DNA from: Samsonia erythrinae | GTDB taxonomy: Bacteria > Pseudomonadota > Gammaproteobacteria > Enterobacterales > Enterobacteriaceae | Direction: 5' to 3' | Assembly: GCF_004342665.1 (NCBI RefSeq) | Contig: NZ_SMBY01000005.1 | Coordinates: 62,001 to 126,000, forward strand | Length of the DNA stretch: 64,000 nucleotides | Part shown: in pieces, positions 8,813 to 16,273 of the stretch | Position numbering within the stretch: position 1 is the first letter of the stretch | Layout: the number at the start of each line of letters is the position of its first letter | Made by a program: the position numbers and the translations under genes | The notes under the pieces: model-generated | Told to the model about the DNA's origin: nothing | The model's database searches: none | The model's input: the letters and a program-made list of their open reading frames with translations, nothing else

Positions 8813-9436
8813 CTATTCCTTCGCATACAAATAAACCGACGCACGGGATACGCCCAGATGCTGTGCGATGGTTTCCATGGCTCTTTTCACGTCCAACAGA
8901 CCGCTGTCCTTTAATTCCTGAAGCAGTAATTTACGCTCTTGCGCTTTCAGCGCCCGTGGCGTGGTGGCAAGACGCGCCGCGAAATGATCGATGTGCAGTC
9001 TGATCGCCGCTGCGCCGTTGGGCTCCAGATGCTCAGTGACGGCATCGGCAGCCAACTGGGTAAACTGCGCCAGCGCATGCTGCATCCCCCGAAATAGCGT
9101 CATATCGACGTTCAGACAGAGCGCCGCGACGTATTCGCCTTGCGCATTTTTGATGCCGACCGAGGTGCTTTTTACCGGACGCCCGTCGGCAAACTGATTG
9201 GCATAATTGGCCAAAATATTAGGAAAATCGGGTGAGGCAATGCGGGCAAGCCCCAGTTCCGTCGCAGGAGCGCCGACATCTCTGCCGGAGAGATTATTGT
9301 GAATGGAAAGAATGGCGTGCTGCGGATTTTTCAGATCGTGCACAACCACTTCACAGAATGGCGCGAACGTCTCGCTCACCCCTTTCGCTATGGCATCTAA
9401 CTGCGTCAGCAGCAGATCTTCTCCAGATGTAGACAT
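8813..9436 (-). CDS. YheO/DauR-type transcriptional regulator (PAS-like plus C-terminal HTH)
   Basis: A 207-residue regulator with an N-terminal YheO-like PAS domain (about 10-125; EVVVHDLKNPQHAILSIHNNLSGRDVGAP) and a C-terminal helix-turn-helix (about 150-205; METIAQHLGVSRASVYLYAKE). I used the ATG at 9436, preceded by AGGAGAG, instead of the longer frame to 9496. The family includes E. coli YheO and Pseudomonas DauR, which represses D-arginine catabolism. It is transcribed away from the PLP-lyase gene at 9665 and probably controls that three-gene operon; the effector is unknown. An inverted repeat at 9562-9580 is a candidate operator. Confidence 0.85.
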   Translation of the reverse strand: MSTSGEDLLLTQLDAIAKGVSETFAPFCEVVVHDLKNPQHAILSIHNNLSGRDVGAPATELGLARIASPDFPNILANYANQFADGRPVKSTSVGIKNAQGEYVAALCLNVDMTLFRGMQHALAQFTQLAADAVTEHLEPNGAAAIRLHIDHFAARLATTPRALKAQERKLLLQELKDSGLLDVKRAMETIAQHLGVSRASVYLYAKE

Positions 9437-9561
9437 TGTTACTCTCCTATACCCATACCGGCGCAACCGCATTTTCCGGCGCTGAGTGTACCACACACCC
9501 TTTCTTCGCCCTCTTTCAGCAGCACAGGTTTTACGCCGCCGTCACGTTCAACACACACCAC

Positions 9562-9580
9562 ATTAGACAATTTATCTAAT
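9562..9580. promoter_or_regulatory. Inverted repeat between the YheO-type regulator and the PLP-lyase operon
   Basis: ATTAGA and TCTAAT flank seven bases, followed by an AT-rich stretch with a TATATT-like -10 box. It lies in the 228-bp divergent spacer. It is a candidate operator for the regulator at 8813-9436; this is inference from position and symmetry. Confidence 0.35.
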
Positions 9581-9664
9581 TTTATATATTTTGTTTATTC
9601 AACATGCAGCGACGTCGCGATCGTGACGCCGTATTCACCATCACTAACAACAGGTTATCCTGAA

Positions 9665-10639
9665 ATGAGCGACTTACACCTCCCGACCTTCGACGATGTG
9701 GTCGCCGCGGCGGAACGTATTGCCGGCTATGCCAATAAAACGCCGGTGATGACATCACGCACGGTTAATGCCGCGTTCGGCGCAGACGTTTTTTTCAAGT
9801 GTGAAAACTTTCAGCGCATGGGCGCATTTAAGTTTCGCGGCGCCATGAACGCGCTGTTGCAATTTTCAGACGAGCAAAAAGCCGCTGGCGTGGTCACCTT
9901 TTCTTCCGGCAACCATGCGCAGGCGATTGCACTGGCGGCTAAATTGCTCGGTATTCCTGCCACGATCATCATGCCTCACGATGCGCCGGCGGCGAAGGTC
10001 GCGGCCACGCGCGGCTATGGCGGGAACGTAGTGGAATACCATCGGTATACCGAAGATCGTGAGCAGATCGGCCGCGATCTGGCGAAAAGACAGGGACTGA
10101 CGCTGATCCCCCCTTACGATCACCCGCACGTGATTGCCGGGCAAGGCACCGCCGCGAAAGAACTGCTGGAAGAAACGGGCGAACTGGACGCGCTGTTCGT
10201 CTGTTTGGGCGGCGGTGGGTTGCTGTCGGGTTCCGCGCTTTCAACCCGCCGGCTCTCTCCGGCCTGCAAAATTTATGGCGTCGAACCGCTCGCGGGAAAT
10301 GACGGGCAGCAATCTTTGCGTAGCGGCAACATCGTGCATATTGATACGCCCAAAACCATCGCCGATGGCGCACAGACCCAGCATCTGGGTAACTATACCT
10401 TCCCGATAATTCGCCGGCATGTCGATGATATTCTGACGGTCACGGATGACGACCTGATTGACGCAATGCGTTTTTTTGCCGAACGCATGAAAATGGTCGT
10501 TGAGCCGACGGGGTGTCTCGGCTTCGCCGCCGCGCGTAACCTCAGGGAATCGCTGCGCGGTAAACGTATCGGCATTATTATCAGCGGCGGGAATGTCGAT
10601 ATCAGCCGCTACAGCGCATTTCTGGCCGGTCATGTCTGA
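9665..10639 (+). CDS. Fold-type II PLP lyase: threo-3-hydroxyaspartate ammonia-lyase / serine-threonine dehydratase / serine racemase family
   Basis: The 324-residue protein carries the PLP lysine K56 in MGAFKFRGA, the phosphate-binding SSGNHAQA loop and the glycine loop GGGGLLSG. The CENFQRMGAFKFRGA block is typical of the branch that holds serine racemase and L-threo-3-hydroxyaspartate ammonia-lyase (BhcB in the beta-hydroxyaspartate cycle), and it lacks the ACT-type regulatory domain of biosynthetic IlvA. I chose the ATG at 9665 (MSDLHLPTF); an earlier in-frame ATG at 9623 adds residues unlike the family. Nine bases separate it from the next gene. Hydroxyaspartate dehydratase is the best fit in this context; serine/threonine dehydratase or serine racemase cannot be excluded. 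Confidence 0.85.
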   Translation: MSDLHLPTFDDVVAAAERIAGYANKTPVMTSRTVNAAFGADVFFKCENFQRMGAFKFRGAMNALLQFSDEQKAAGVVTFSSGNHAQAIALAAKLLGIPATIIMPHDAPAAKVAATRGYGGNVVEYHRYTEDREQIGRDLAKRQGLTLIPPYDHPHVIAGQGTAAKELLEETGELDALFVCLGGGGLLSGSALSTRRLSPACKIYGVEPLAGNDGQQSLRSGNIVHIDTPKTIADGAQTQHLGNYTFPIIRRHVDDILTVTDDDLIDAMRFFAERMKMVVEPTGCLGFAAARNLRESLRGKRIGIIISGGNVDISRYSAFLAGHV

Positions 10640-10648
10640 GGAAAAACG

Positions 10649-11590
10649 ATGATTTTTATTTCTGAAGCGACGTCTGCTGCGCTCATCAGCCATGAGCTGG
10701 CTTATGACGCCGTTCGTCAAGCCCTGCTCGCCGCCAGCGAACCGGAAGCACACAGTTTTCCGGTGGTGCACGGGCACGGTTCCGAGGCAAGTAACACTTT
10801 CAGCGTCAAAGCCGCGGCAACCCGTGAGCTTGCGGGGCTCAAAATCGGATCGTTCTGGCCGGGAAATCCTGCGAACGGGCTACCTCGTCACAATTCCCTG
10901 ATCCTGCTGTTCGATCAGCAAACCGGGAAAATGGCCGTCGCGATTGAAGCCGGAAAGGTAAACGCCTTTCGTACCGCCGCTGCCGACGCTGTCGCCGCCG
11001 ATTTACTGGCCAGAACCGATGCCTCGGTTTTAGCGGTGTTCGGCACCGGTCATCAGGCACGCTATGAATGCGCTGCGCTGGCAAGAATCCGGCCCATTCG
11101 TACCGTGCTGATCGTCGGACGCGATGTCCGTAAATCCACAGAGATGGCCCAAGAACTCATGGCTGTCGGGCTGGATGCACACATCAGCGATGCCGAAAGC
11201 GCCTGTCGAGCAGCGGATATCATCGTGACCGCCACACCATCGCGCGCACCGCTGTTTAACGCCGCGTGGGTCAAGGCGGGCACGCACATTGTCAGCATGG
11301 GGTCGGATGCCGTTGGCAAGCAGGAACTGCCGCCCGACCTGTTTCATACGGGGCGTCTGTTTTGCGATCTGCCTTCCCAGTCCCGAATGATAGGTGACTT
11401 CCAACACGCGCCAGCCCATGTGACGCTAACCGCCATTGGCGACGTGATTAGCGCGAACGCCGCAGGACGCAAAACGCCGGATGAGATCACGGTTTTCGAC
11501 AGTTCCGGTCTGTCCATTCAGGACTTATATATCGGCCAGCGCATTCTTGCCGTCTGGCAGCAGGCTAAACAACATGAAGGTGTACAATGA
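10649..11590 (+). CDS. Ornithine cyclodeaminase/mu-crystallin family reductase (BhcD-like iminosuccinate reductase candidate)
   Basis: A 313-residue NAD(P)-binding protein with the family's substrate-side block (GLKIGSFWPGN... LPRHNSLILLFD, about residues 60-95) and a Rossmann motif AVFGTGHQARYE (about residues 130-142). The family includes true ornithine cyclodeaminases, alanine and N-alkyl amino acid dehydrogenases, DauB and iminosuccinate reductase BhcD. It sits between a hydroxyaspartate-type dehydratase and a DSD1-type enzyme. Reduction of the imine released by the lyase, giving aspartate, is therefore a more likely job than ornithine cyclisation (inference). GAGG precedes the ATG, and its stop overlaps the next start by four bases (ATGA). 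Confidence 0.8.
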   Translation: MIFISEATSAALISHELAYDAVRQALLAASEPEAHSFPVVHGHGSEASNTFSVKAAATRELAGLKIGSFWPGNPANGLPRHNSLILLFDQQTGKMAVAIEAGKVNAFRTAAADAVAADLLARTDASVLAVFGTGHQARYECAALARIRPIRTVLIVGRDVRKSTEMAQELMAVGLDAHISDAESACRAADIIVTATPSRAPLFNAAWVKAGTHIVSMGSDAVGKQELPPDLFHTGRLFCDLPSQSRMIGDFQHAPAHVTLTAIGDVISANAAGRKTPDEITVFDSSGLSIQDLYIGQRILAVWQQAKQHEGVQ

Positions 11591-12729
11591 AAAAGAGTGA
11601 ATGGCTTAACGCGCTGGAAACGCCCTTTTTGCTGATTGATGAATTCCGTTTTCAGCGCAATATCGACAGGCTGTATCGGCGAACGGAACAATTGGGCAGC
11701 CGAATCCGGCCACATCTCAAAACGCTACGTTCGATTGAAGCTGGCCGCTATCTGCTCAAGGACCGCGCATCGCCGGCGACCGTTTCGACGCTGGCAGAAG
11801 CGAAAGCTTTTGCCGCCGCGGGGTATACCGACCTGCTCTACGCCGTGGGGATCGCGCCGCACAAGCTGCCGCGCGTCGCCCATTTAATCCGTAAAGGCGT
11901 GAACCTGCATATTCTGCTCGACAGCCCAGAACAGGCGCGCGCAGTCACCGATTTTGCCCTCGCCAATGACGTTACGTTCTCGGTATTTATCGAGATCGAC
12001 TGTGATGGGCATCGCGGCGGTATTCCACCGGAAAGCGAGGCGCTGCTTACGCTGGCAAAGCAGATCGACGGTAACGGCGCGACGCTCACCGGCCTGCTGG
12101 CGCATGCGGGAGAATCTTACGCCTGTCGCACGGACGAGGCGATCCGCGCGGCGGCGCGCGCAGAGTGCGACGCCATCAACCTCGCCGGGCGGCGCGTTCG
12201 CACGCTGGGCATTGCCTGCCCTGTGCTTAGCGTCGGCGCGACCCCAACGGCGCACTTTGCTGAAGACTTAACCGGCATTACCGAGGTGAGAGCGGGCGTT
12301 TTCACCACCTTCGATCTGGTGATGAAGAATGTCGGCGTCTGCTCGCTGGATGATATCGCCCTGTCGGTGGTGTGCAGCGTGATTGGGCATAATCGCGAAA
12401 AAGGCTGGGTGTTCATCGATGCGGGCTGGATGGCGCTCTCCCGCGATCGCGGCACAGCATCTCAGGCGAAGGATTACGGTTACGGGCTGGTTTGCCATCT
12501 GGATGGCCGCCCTTATGACGACCTCTGCGTGACGACCACCAATCAGGAACACGGCATCATCGCGCTTCCCGTCGACGCCGGGCTTTCGGTTGATGATTTC
12601 CCCGTCGGCACACGCTTGCGGATCTTGCCGAACCACGCCTGCGCCACTGCCGCGATGCATCAGCACTATCAGGTGTTGAAATCAGAGACTAACGCTCAGG
12701 AAACCTGGCAGCGCATTACCGGATGGTAA
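11587..12729 (+). CDS. DSD1-family fold-type III PLP enzyme (3-hydroxyaspartate aldolase / D-serine dehydratase-like)
   Basis: A 380-residue alanine-racemase-fold enzyme. The PLP lysine is K45 in RPHLKTLRS. The C-terminal Zn pair H350 and C352 (PNHACAT) marks the DSD1-like group, which contains D-threonine aldolase, D-serine dehydratase, D-threo-3-hydroxyaspartate dehydratase and beta-hydroxyaspartate aldolase BhcC. Family members usually read PHxKTHK here, whereas this protein has L47-R48, so it may belong to a separate subgroup. Translation is probably coupled to the upstream gene by the ATGA overlap. Cleavage of hydroxyaspartate to glycine and glyoxylate (or the reverse), or dehydration of a D-hydroxyamino acid, are the main options. 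Confidence 0.82.
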   Translation: MKKSEWLNALETPFLLIDEFRFQRNIDRLYRRTEQLGSRIRPHLKTLRSIEAGRYLLKDRASPATVSTLAEAKAFAAAGYTDLLYAVGIAPHKLPRVAHLIRKGVNLHILLDSPEQARAVTDFALANDVTFSVFIEIDCDGHRGGIPPESEALLTLAKQIDGNGATLTGLLAHAGESYACRTDEAIRAAARAECDAINLAGRRVRTLGIACPVLSVGATPTAHFAEDLTGITEVRAGVFTTFDLVMKNVGVCSLDDIALSVVCSVIGHNREKGWVFIDAGWMALSRDRGTASQAKDYGYGLVCHLDGRPYDDLCVTTTNQEHGIIALPVDAGLSVDDFPVGTRLRILPNHACATAAMHQHYQVLKSETNAQETWQRITGW

Positions 12730-12745
12730 TCGCCTGTTGCGCGCA

Positions 12746-12778
12746 CCGCCCGACCTGATGCGTCGGGTGGTCATTTTC
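12746..12778 (+). terminator. Terminator after the hydroxyaspartate-type operon
   Basis: CCGCCCGA at 12746-12753 pairs with TCGGGTGG at 12763-12770, followed by TCATTTTC. It ends the operon 17 bp past the DSD1-type gene and separates it from the TauE/SafE gene. Confidence 0.6.
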
Positions 12779-12932
12779 GTTTGTCGTTCCGCCTCGGCGG
12801 TTACAGCTGGCAATCCTGCCTGTCCCGCCAAAGGCCACATCAGTTTTTCCTTGAGACATCCTCAACCAAATACGCATATACAGACACTATCGCCCCCTTT
12901 ACTATCCCGCCATCAAAGGGTGATAAGGCACA

Positions 12933-13673
12933 ATGTCATATAAACAGGGGGCTGAAGTGATTACCATTATCTCCGTATTCCTCTTGGCCGGAATAGTGAA
13001 AGGCGTAATTGGGCTGGGGTTGCCAACGATCGCAATGGGGTTATTAACCGTCGTGATGCCGCCGGCCAGCGCAGCCAGTTTGTTAATTATCCCGTCGCTG
13101 GTGACCAATATATGGCAACTCTTCATCGGGCCGGCATTTTTTCGCTTAATTAAACGCCTCTGGGGATTGATTGCAGGGATTTTTATTGGCACGTTATTCA
13201 GCGTATTACCCGGTTTAACCTCTACGTCGTCGTGGACTGAAGCCGCGCTGGGTATCGTGCTGATCATGTATGGCCTTTGGGGACTGATTGCCACGAAACT
13301 CCCGTCCCCGGGCAAAGCAGAGAAGTGGCTTTCGCCACTGGTTGGCTATCTTACCGGCGCCATTACCGCAGCGACCGGGGTTTTCGTTATTCCCGCCGTC
13401 CCCTATCTGCAATCGCTCCAGTTAAATAAAGACGATCTTGTTCAGTCGCTCGGATTGGCTTTCACGGCATCGACTCTTGCGCTAGCCATGCACCTGTCGC
13501 TGGACAGCAAACTGGATCACGTTGACTATGCTTTATCTGCCATTGCCCTAATTCCCGCGATTGCCGGAATGTATGCCGGTCAATACCTGCGTAAGCTAAT
13601 CAGCGAACTCGCCTTCCGCCGCTGTTTTTTTATCGGGCTGATTGCGCTGGGCGCGTATATGACGATTAAATAG
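12933..13673 (+). CDS. TauE/SafE family membrane transporter
   Basis: A 246-residue polytopic membrane protein with about seven to eight hydrophobic segments and the family repeats GIVKGVIGLGLPTIAMGLL near the N-terminus and YLTGAITAATGVFVIPAVPYL in the middle. Proteins of this family export or import small organic or sulfur-containing anions such as sulfoacetate and sulfite. AAGG precedes the ATG. It follows the three-enzyme operon after a terminator and 203 bp, and converges on the LysR gene with only three bases between the stops. A role in moving a carboxylate substrate of the neighbouring enzymes is a guess from position. Confidence 0.8.
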   Translation: MSYKQGAEVITIISVFLLAGIVKGVIGLGLPTIAMGLLTVVMPPASAASLLIIPSLVTNIWQLFIGPAFFRLIKRLWGLIAGIFIGTLFSVLPGLTSTSSWTEAALGIVLIMYGLWGLIATKLPSPGKAEKWLSPLVGYLTGAITAATGVFVIPAVPYLQSLQLNKDDLVQSLGLAFTASTLALAMHLSLDSKLDHVDYALSAIALIPAIAGMYAGQYLRKLISELAFRRCFFIGLIALGAYMTIK

Positions 13674-13676
13674 CGG

Positions 13677-14573
13677 CTAGGATCCGATCGGGGGTTGAAC
13701 CAGAAAATCCACAAACGCCGTTGCATATCCGGGAAGATCGGCGAAATCCCGTGCGCAGATAATCAGTTTGCGGTTAGCCCAGCGTTCCGACAGACGGATA
13801 ATATGGATATCACGGCGATGAGGATAGCGCTCGGCGGCATGTCTCGGGAGGATCGCGATACCGACGCCGCTGTTCACTACCTGCATCACCGCATCAAATG
13901 TCGCCATGCGGACGCGGTAGTTAAGACGACGCCCCTGCTTCTTGGCGTGCTCATCAATATGATCCTGAAGCGCGATCCCCGCGGATAAGCCGATAAATTC
14001 GGCGGTGATAATCGCATCAAATGTAGTGCTGTCGAGATCGCGCCAGCGCCCGCTTGCCGGCGCAAACACCACTAATTCGTCATCACGGAAAGGACGCGAG
14101 GCCAATCCGTTCAACGGGGTAGAATCAGCGACGATGCCTAAATTCGCCGTTTGATTTTTAATGGCCGTGACAATATCGTCGCTGAGCATCTCTTTAACAG
14201 AGATGGAAATATTGGGGTTATGCTGTAAATAAGGGCCGATCAAACCGGGTAAAAATTCGCTCTGCGCCGAGGAATTACATAACAGATTGATGTGCCCGCG
14301 CAGCCCTTTGCCGTATTGATGCAATTCACTGCGCATATGCTCAACCTGCTGCAATACGATATTGGCATGGTTGACCAATGAATATCCCGCGTCTGACAGC
14401 GTAACCCCTGTTCTCGACCGGTTGAGTAACGGGACGCCAAGCTCGCTTTCCATACCGCGGATACGCTCGCTGGCTGACTGCAACGTCAGGTGTGACAACG
14501 CGGCGCCGCCGGTAATGCTTCCCGCCTTATAAACGTTGAGAAACAGACGCAGGTCGATGATATCAAAGCGCAT
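13677..14573 (-). CDS. LysR-family transcriptional regulator
   Basis: A 298-residue LysR regulator. The N-terminal winged helix is clear (residues 1-60; FLNVYKAGSITGGAALSHLTLQSASERIRGMESELGVPLLNRSRTG), followed by a periplasmic-binding-like effector domain (about 90-290). The ATG at 14573 starts the canonical MRFDIIDLRLFLNV; the longer frame to 14654 has no support. AGGAG lies 11 bases upstream. It converges on the TauE/SafE gene, and its promoter side faces the end of narI, so its target is not obvious. The TauE/SafE gene is the most likely partner. Confidence 0.85.
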   Translation of the reverse strand: MRFDIIDLRLFLNVYKAGSITGGAALSHLTLQSASERIRGMESELGVPLLNRSRTGVTLSDAGYSLVNHANIVLQQVEHMRSELHQYGKGLRGHINLLCNSSAQSEFLPGLIGPYLQHNPNISISVKEMLSDDIVTAIKNQTANLGIVADSTPLNGLASRPFRDDELVVFAPASGRWRDLDSTTFDAIITAEFIGLSAGIALQDHIDEHAKKQGRRLNYRVRMATFDAVMQVVNSGVGIAILPRHAAERYPHRRDIHIIRLSERWANRKLIICARDFADLPGYATAFVDFLVQPPIGS

Positions 14574-14818
14574 AAGAACACAGACTCCTTTGGATTGGTC
14601 GCCTTCATCCGGTCTTTCGGTGATGCTTAACCTGAGTCTGGAACTTATCCACATTCAAAGCAGGTAGTCAATTTATAAGATAAGTCGTCTGATTCGCCAC
14701 GGGTCAGCTCTTTGCCAGACGCCCCTCACGATAGAAATGTGACGACAGATCTGAAAACACGATGTTGACGATGAAAAAGCCGCGGATGATGGAAAGAGAG
14801 ATGGAGGAGAGGGGAAGA

Positions 14819-14854
14819 GAAACGGCGGCGTTGTACCCTGTATGCCGCCGTTTC
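14819..14854 (-). terminator. Hairpin after narI
   Basis: GAAACGGCGGC at 14819-14829 pairs with GCCGCCGTTTC at 14844-14854. It lies 11 bp past the narI stop on the minus strand and is followed by a pyrimidine-rich tail, as expected for the end of narGHJI. Confidence 0.65.
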
Positions 14855-14864
14855 CTATCGCCGC

Positions 14865-15554
14865 TTAGCGACGATTACGCACCAGCTGGTAGCGGCGAGT
14901 CAGATACTCGACCGGCGCACTCCAGATATGAACCAGACGGCAGAACGGGAACAGCACGAACAGCGTCAGCCCCAGCACAATGTGCAGTTTGAAGATCAAG
15001 GCGACACCCGCCAGATGTTCAGACGCGCCGCCCTGAAAGAAAGCCACGCTCTGCGCCCATCCCACCAGCTTCAGCATCTCGCTGCCGTCCATATGCTGCG
15101 CGGAGAACGGAATGGTCAGCAGCCCCAAACCGGCCTGAATCACCAGCAACGACAGAATGAGAATATCACCGACGCTGGAGGTTGCCCGAATGCGCGGGTT
15201 GGTCAGACGGCGTTTCAGCAACAGCGCACCGCCGACGAACGTCAGGATACCCGCCGCGCCGCCGCCAAACATCGCCATTTTCTGTTTCACTTCCATCGGC
15301 AGGAACGCTTCGTACATCCAGTGCGGCGTCAACATGCCGAGGAAATGCCCGGCAAAAACGCCCAGAATCCCCAGATGGAACAGATTAGACGCCAGACGCA
15401 TCCCCTTCTTATCCAGCATCTGGCTTGAACCCGCACGCCAGCTATACTGGCCGTAGTCATAGCGCAACCAGCTGCCAATCAGGAAAATGGCCATGGCCAG
15501 ATACGGATAAATGTCAAAAAAGAACACGTTAAAATAGTTGGTGAAAGCGCTCAT
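14865..15554 (-). CDS. narI: Nitrate reductase A gamma subunit NarI (cytochrome b)
   Basis: Membrane diheme cytochrome b that takes electrons from quinol and passes them to NarH. The 229-residue product has five membrane segments. Four heme-ligand histidines are visible: H60 and H70 ([17 protein letters not shown]) and two near residues 191 and 209 ([16 protein letters not shown]). Each is four residues later than in E. coli because of a slightly longer N-terminus. The start shares one base with the narJ stop (TAATG). It is last gene of narGHJI. Confidence 0.96.
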   Translation of the reverse strand: MSAFTNYFNVFFFDIYPYLAMAIFLIGSWLRYDYGQYSWRAGSSQMLDKKGMRLASNLFHLGILGVFAGHFLGMLTPHWMYEAFLPMEVKQKMAMFGGGAAGILTFVGGALLLKRRLTNPRIRATSSVGDILILSLLVIQAGLGLLTIPFSAQHMDGSEMLKLVGWAQSVAFFQGGASEHLAGVALIFKLHIVLGLTLFVLFPFCRLVHIWSAPVEYLTRRYQLVRNRR

Positions 15555-16273
15555 TAGCGTTGCCCTCCCGCCGGTGTAGCGTCAAGATTCAGATATTGCG
15601 GCACCACGGCGCCCGCAAAGCGGCGTTGGTGTTGCGTTTGTTGGGCCGATGCGCAGCCTTCTTCGCCGAGAAACTTAATCTGCTCCTCTTCCCACACGGC
15701 ATCCAGCGCCTGCGGCGTATCATCGCGCGCCTCGTCAGCGACCGTATTGGTGACATCGTCACTTTTCAGTTCGCTGCCTGAAATCACCAGCAACAGATCG
15801 AACAGCACGGCATAGTCGCTGTCGCGCTGCTGCAAACGCGCGCCAATCAAGGCGAGAATCGGTGCGATGTCGAGTAAACCCGCGCGGCTCTGCGCGGGCT
15901 CCAGACGAGAAAGATACTCAAGGTATAGCGGCAGATAGTCGGGCAGTTCGCGGCAATCCAACGCCAGCCCTGCCTCACGATACTGCTGCATAAGATCGAC
16001 CATCGCCTGCCCACGGTCACGAGACTCGCCATGTACGTGTTCGAACAGCAGTAGCGAGGTTGCCCGGCCGCGATCAAACAAACCGCTATATTCCGCCTGT
16101 TTATCCAACAGATCCTGCGAACATAATGCGTCGATGAACTGCATGAGCTGATGGCTCTCACGCAGTGGCAACGCGGCGGTCTGTTCGACCGCTTCGATCA
16201 GTTCCGCCTTGTTTTCCCACAGTTCGCTATCGGGATAGTCCAGCAGTCGGGCAATAATCCGCAGGCTAATCAT
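15554..16273 (-). CDS. narJ: Nitrate reductase molybdenum cofactor assembly chaperone NarJ
   Basis: A 239-residue TorD/DmsD/NarJ-type chaperone. It binds the NarG N-terminus and holds NarGH in the cytoplasm until the molybdenum cofactor and the FeS clusters are inserted. The N-terminal helices ([20 protein letters not shown]) are typical. The ATG lies within the last codons of narH, an 8-base overlap, with GGAG upstream in the narH coding sequence. Confidence 0.95.
   Translation of the reverse strand: MISLRIIARLLDYPDSELWENKAELIEAVEQTAALPLRESHQLMQFIDALCSQDLLDKQAEYSGLFDRGRATSLLLFEHVHGESRDRGQAMVDLMQQYREAGLALDCRELPDYLPLYLEYLSRLEPAQSRAGLLDIAPILALIGARLQQRDSDYAVLFDLLLVISGSELKSDDVTNTVADEARDDTPQALDAVWEEEQIKFLGEEGCASAQQTQHQRRFAGAVVPQYLNLDATPAGGQR

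Noticed and set aside
14762-14992. 76-codon plus-strand frame at the end of narI
   Set aside because: It crosses the narI terminator and 3' end and has no homology or ribosome site worth noting.
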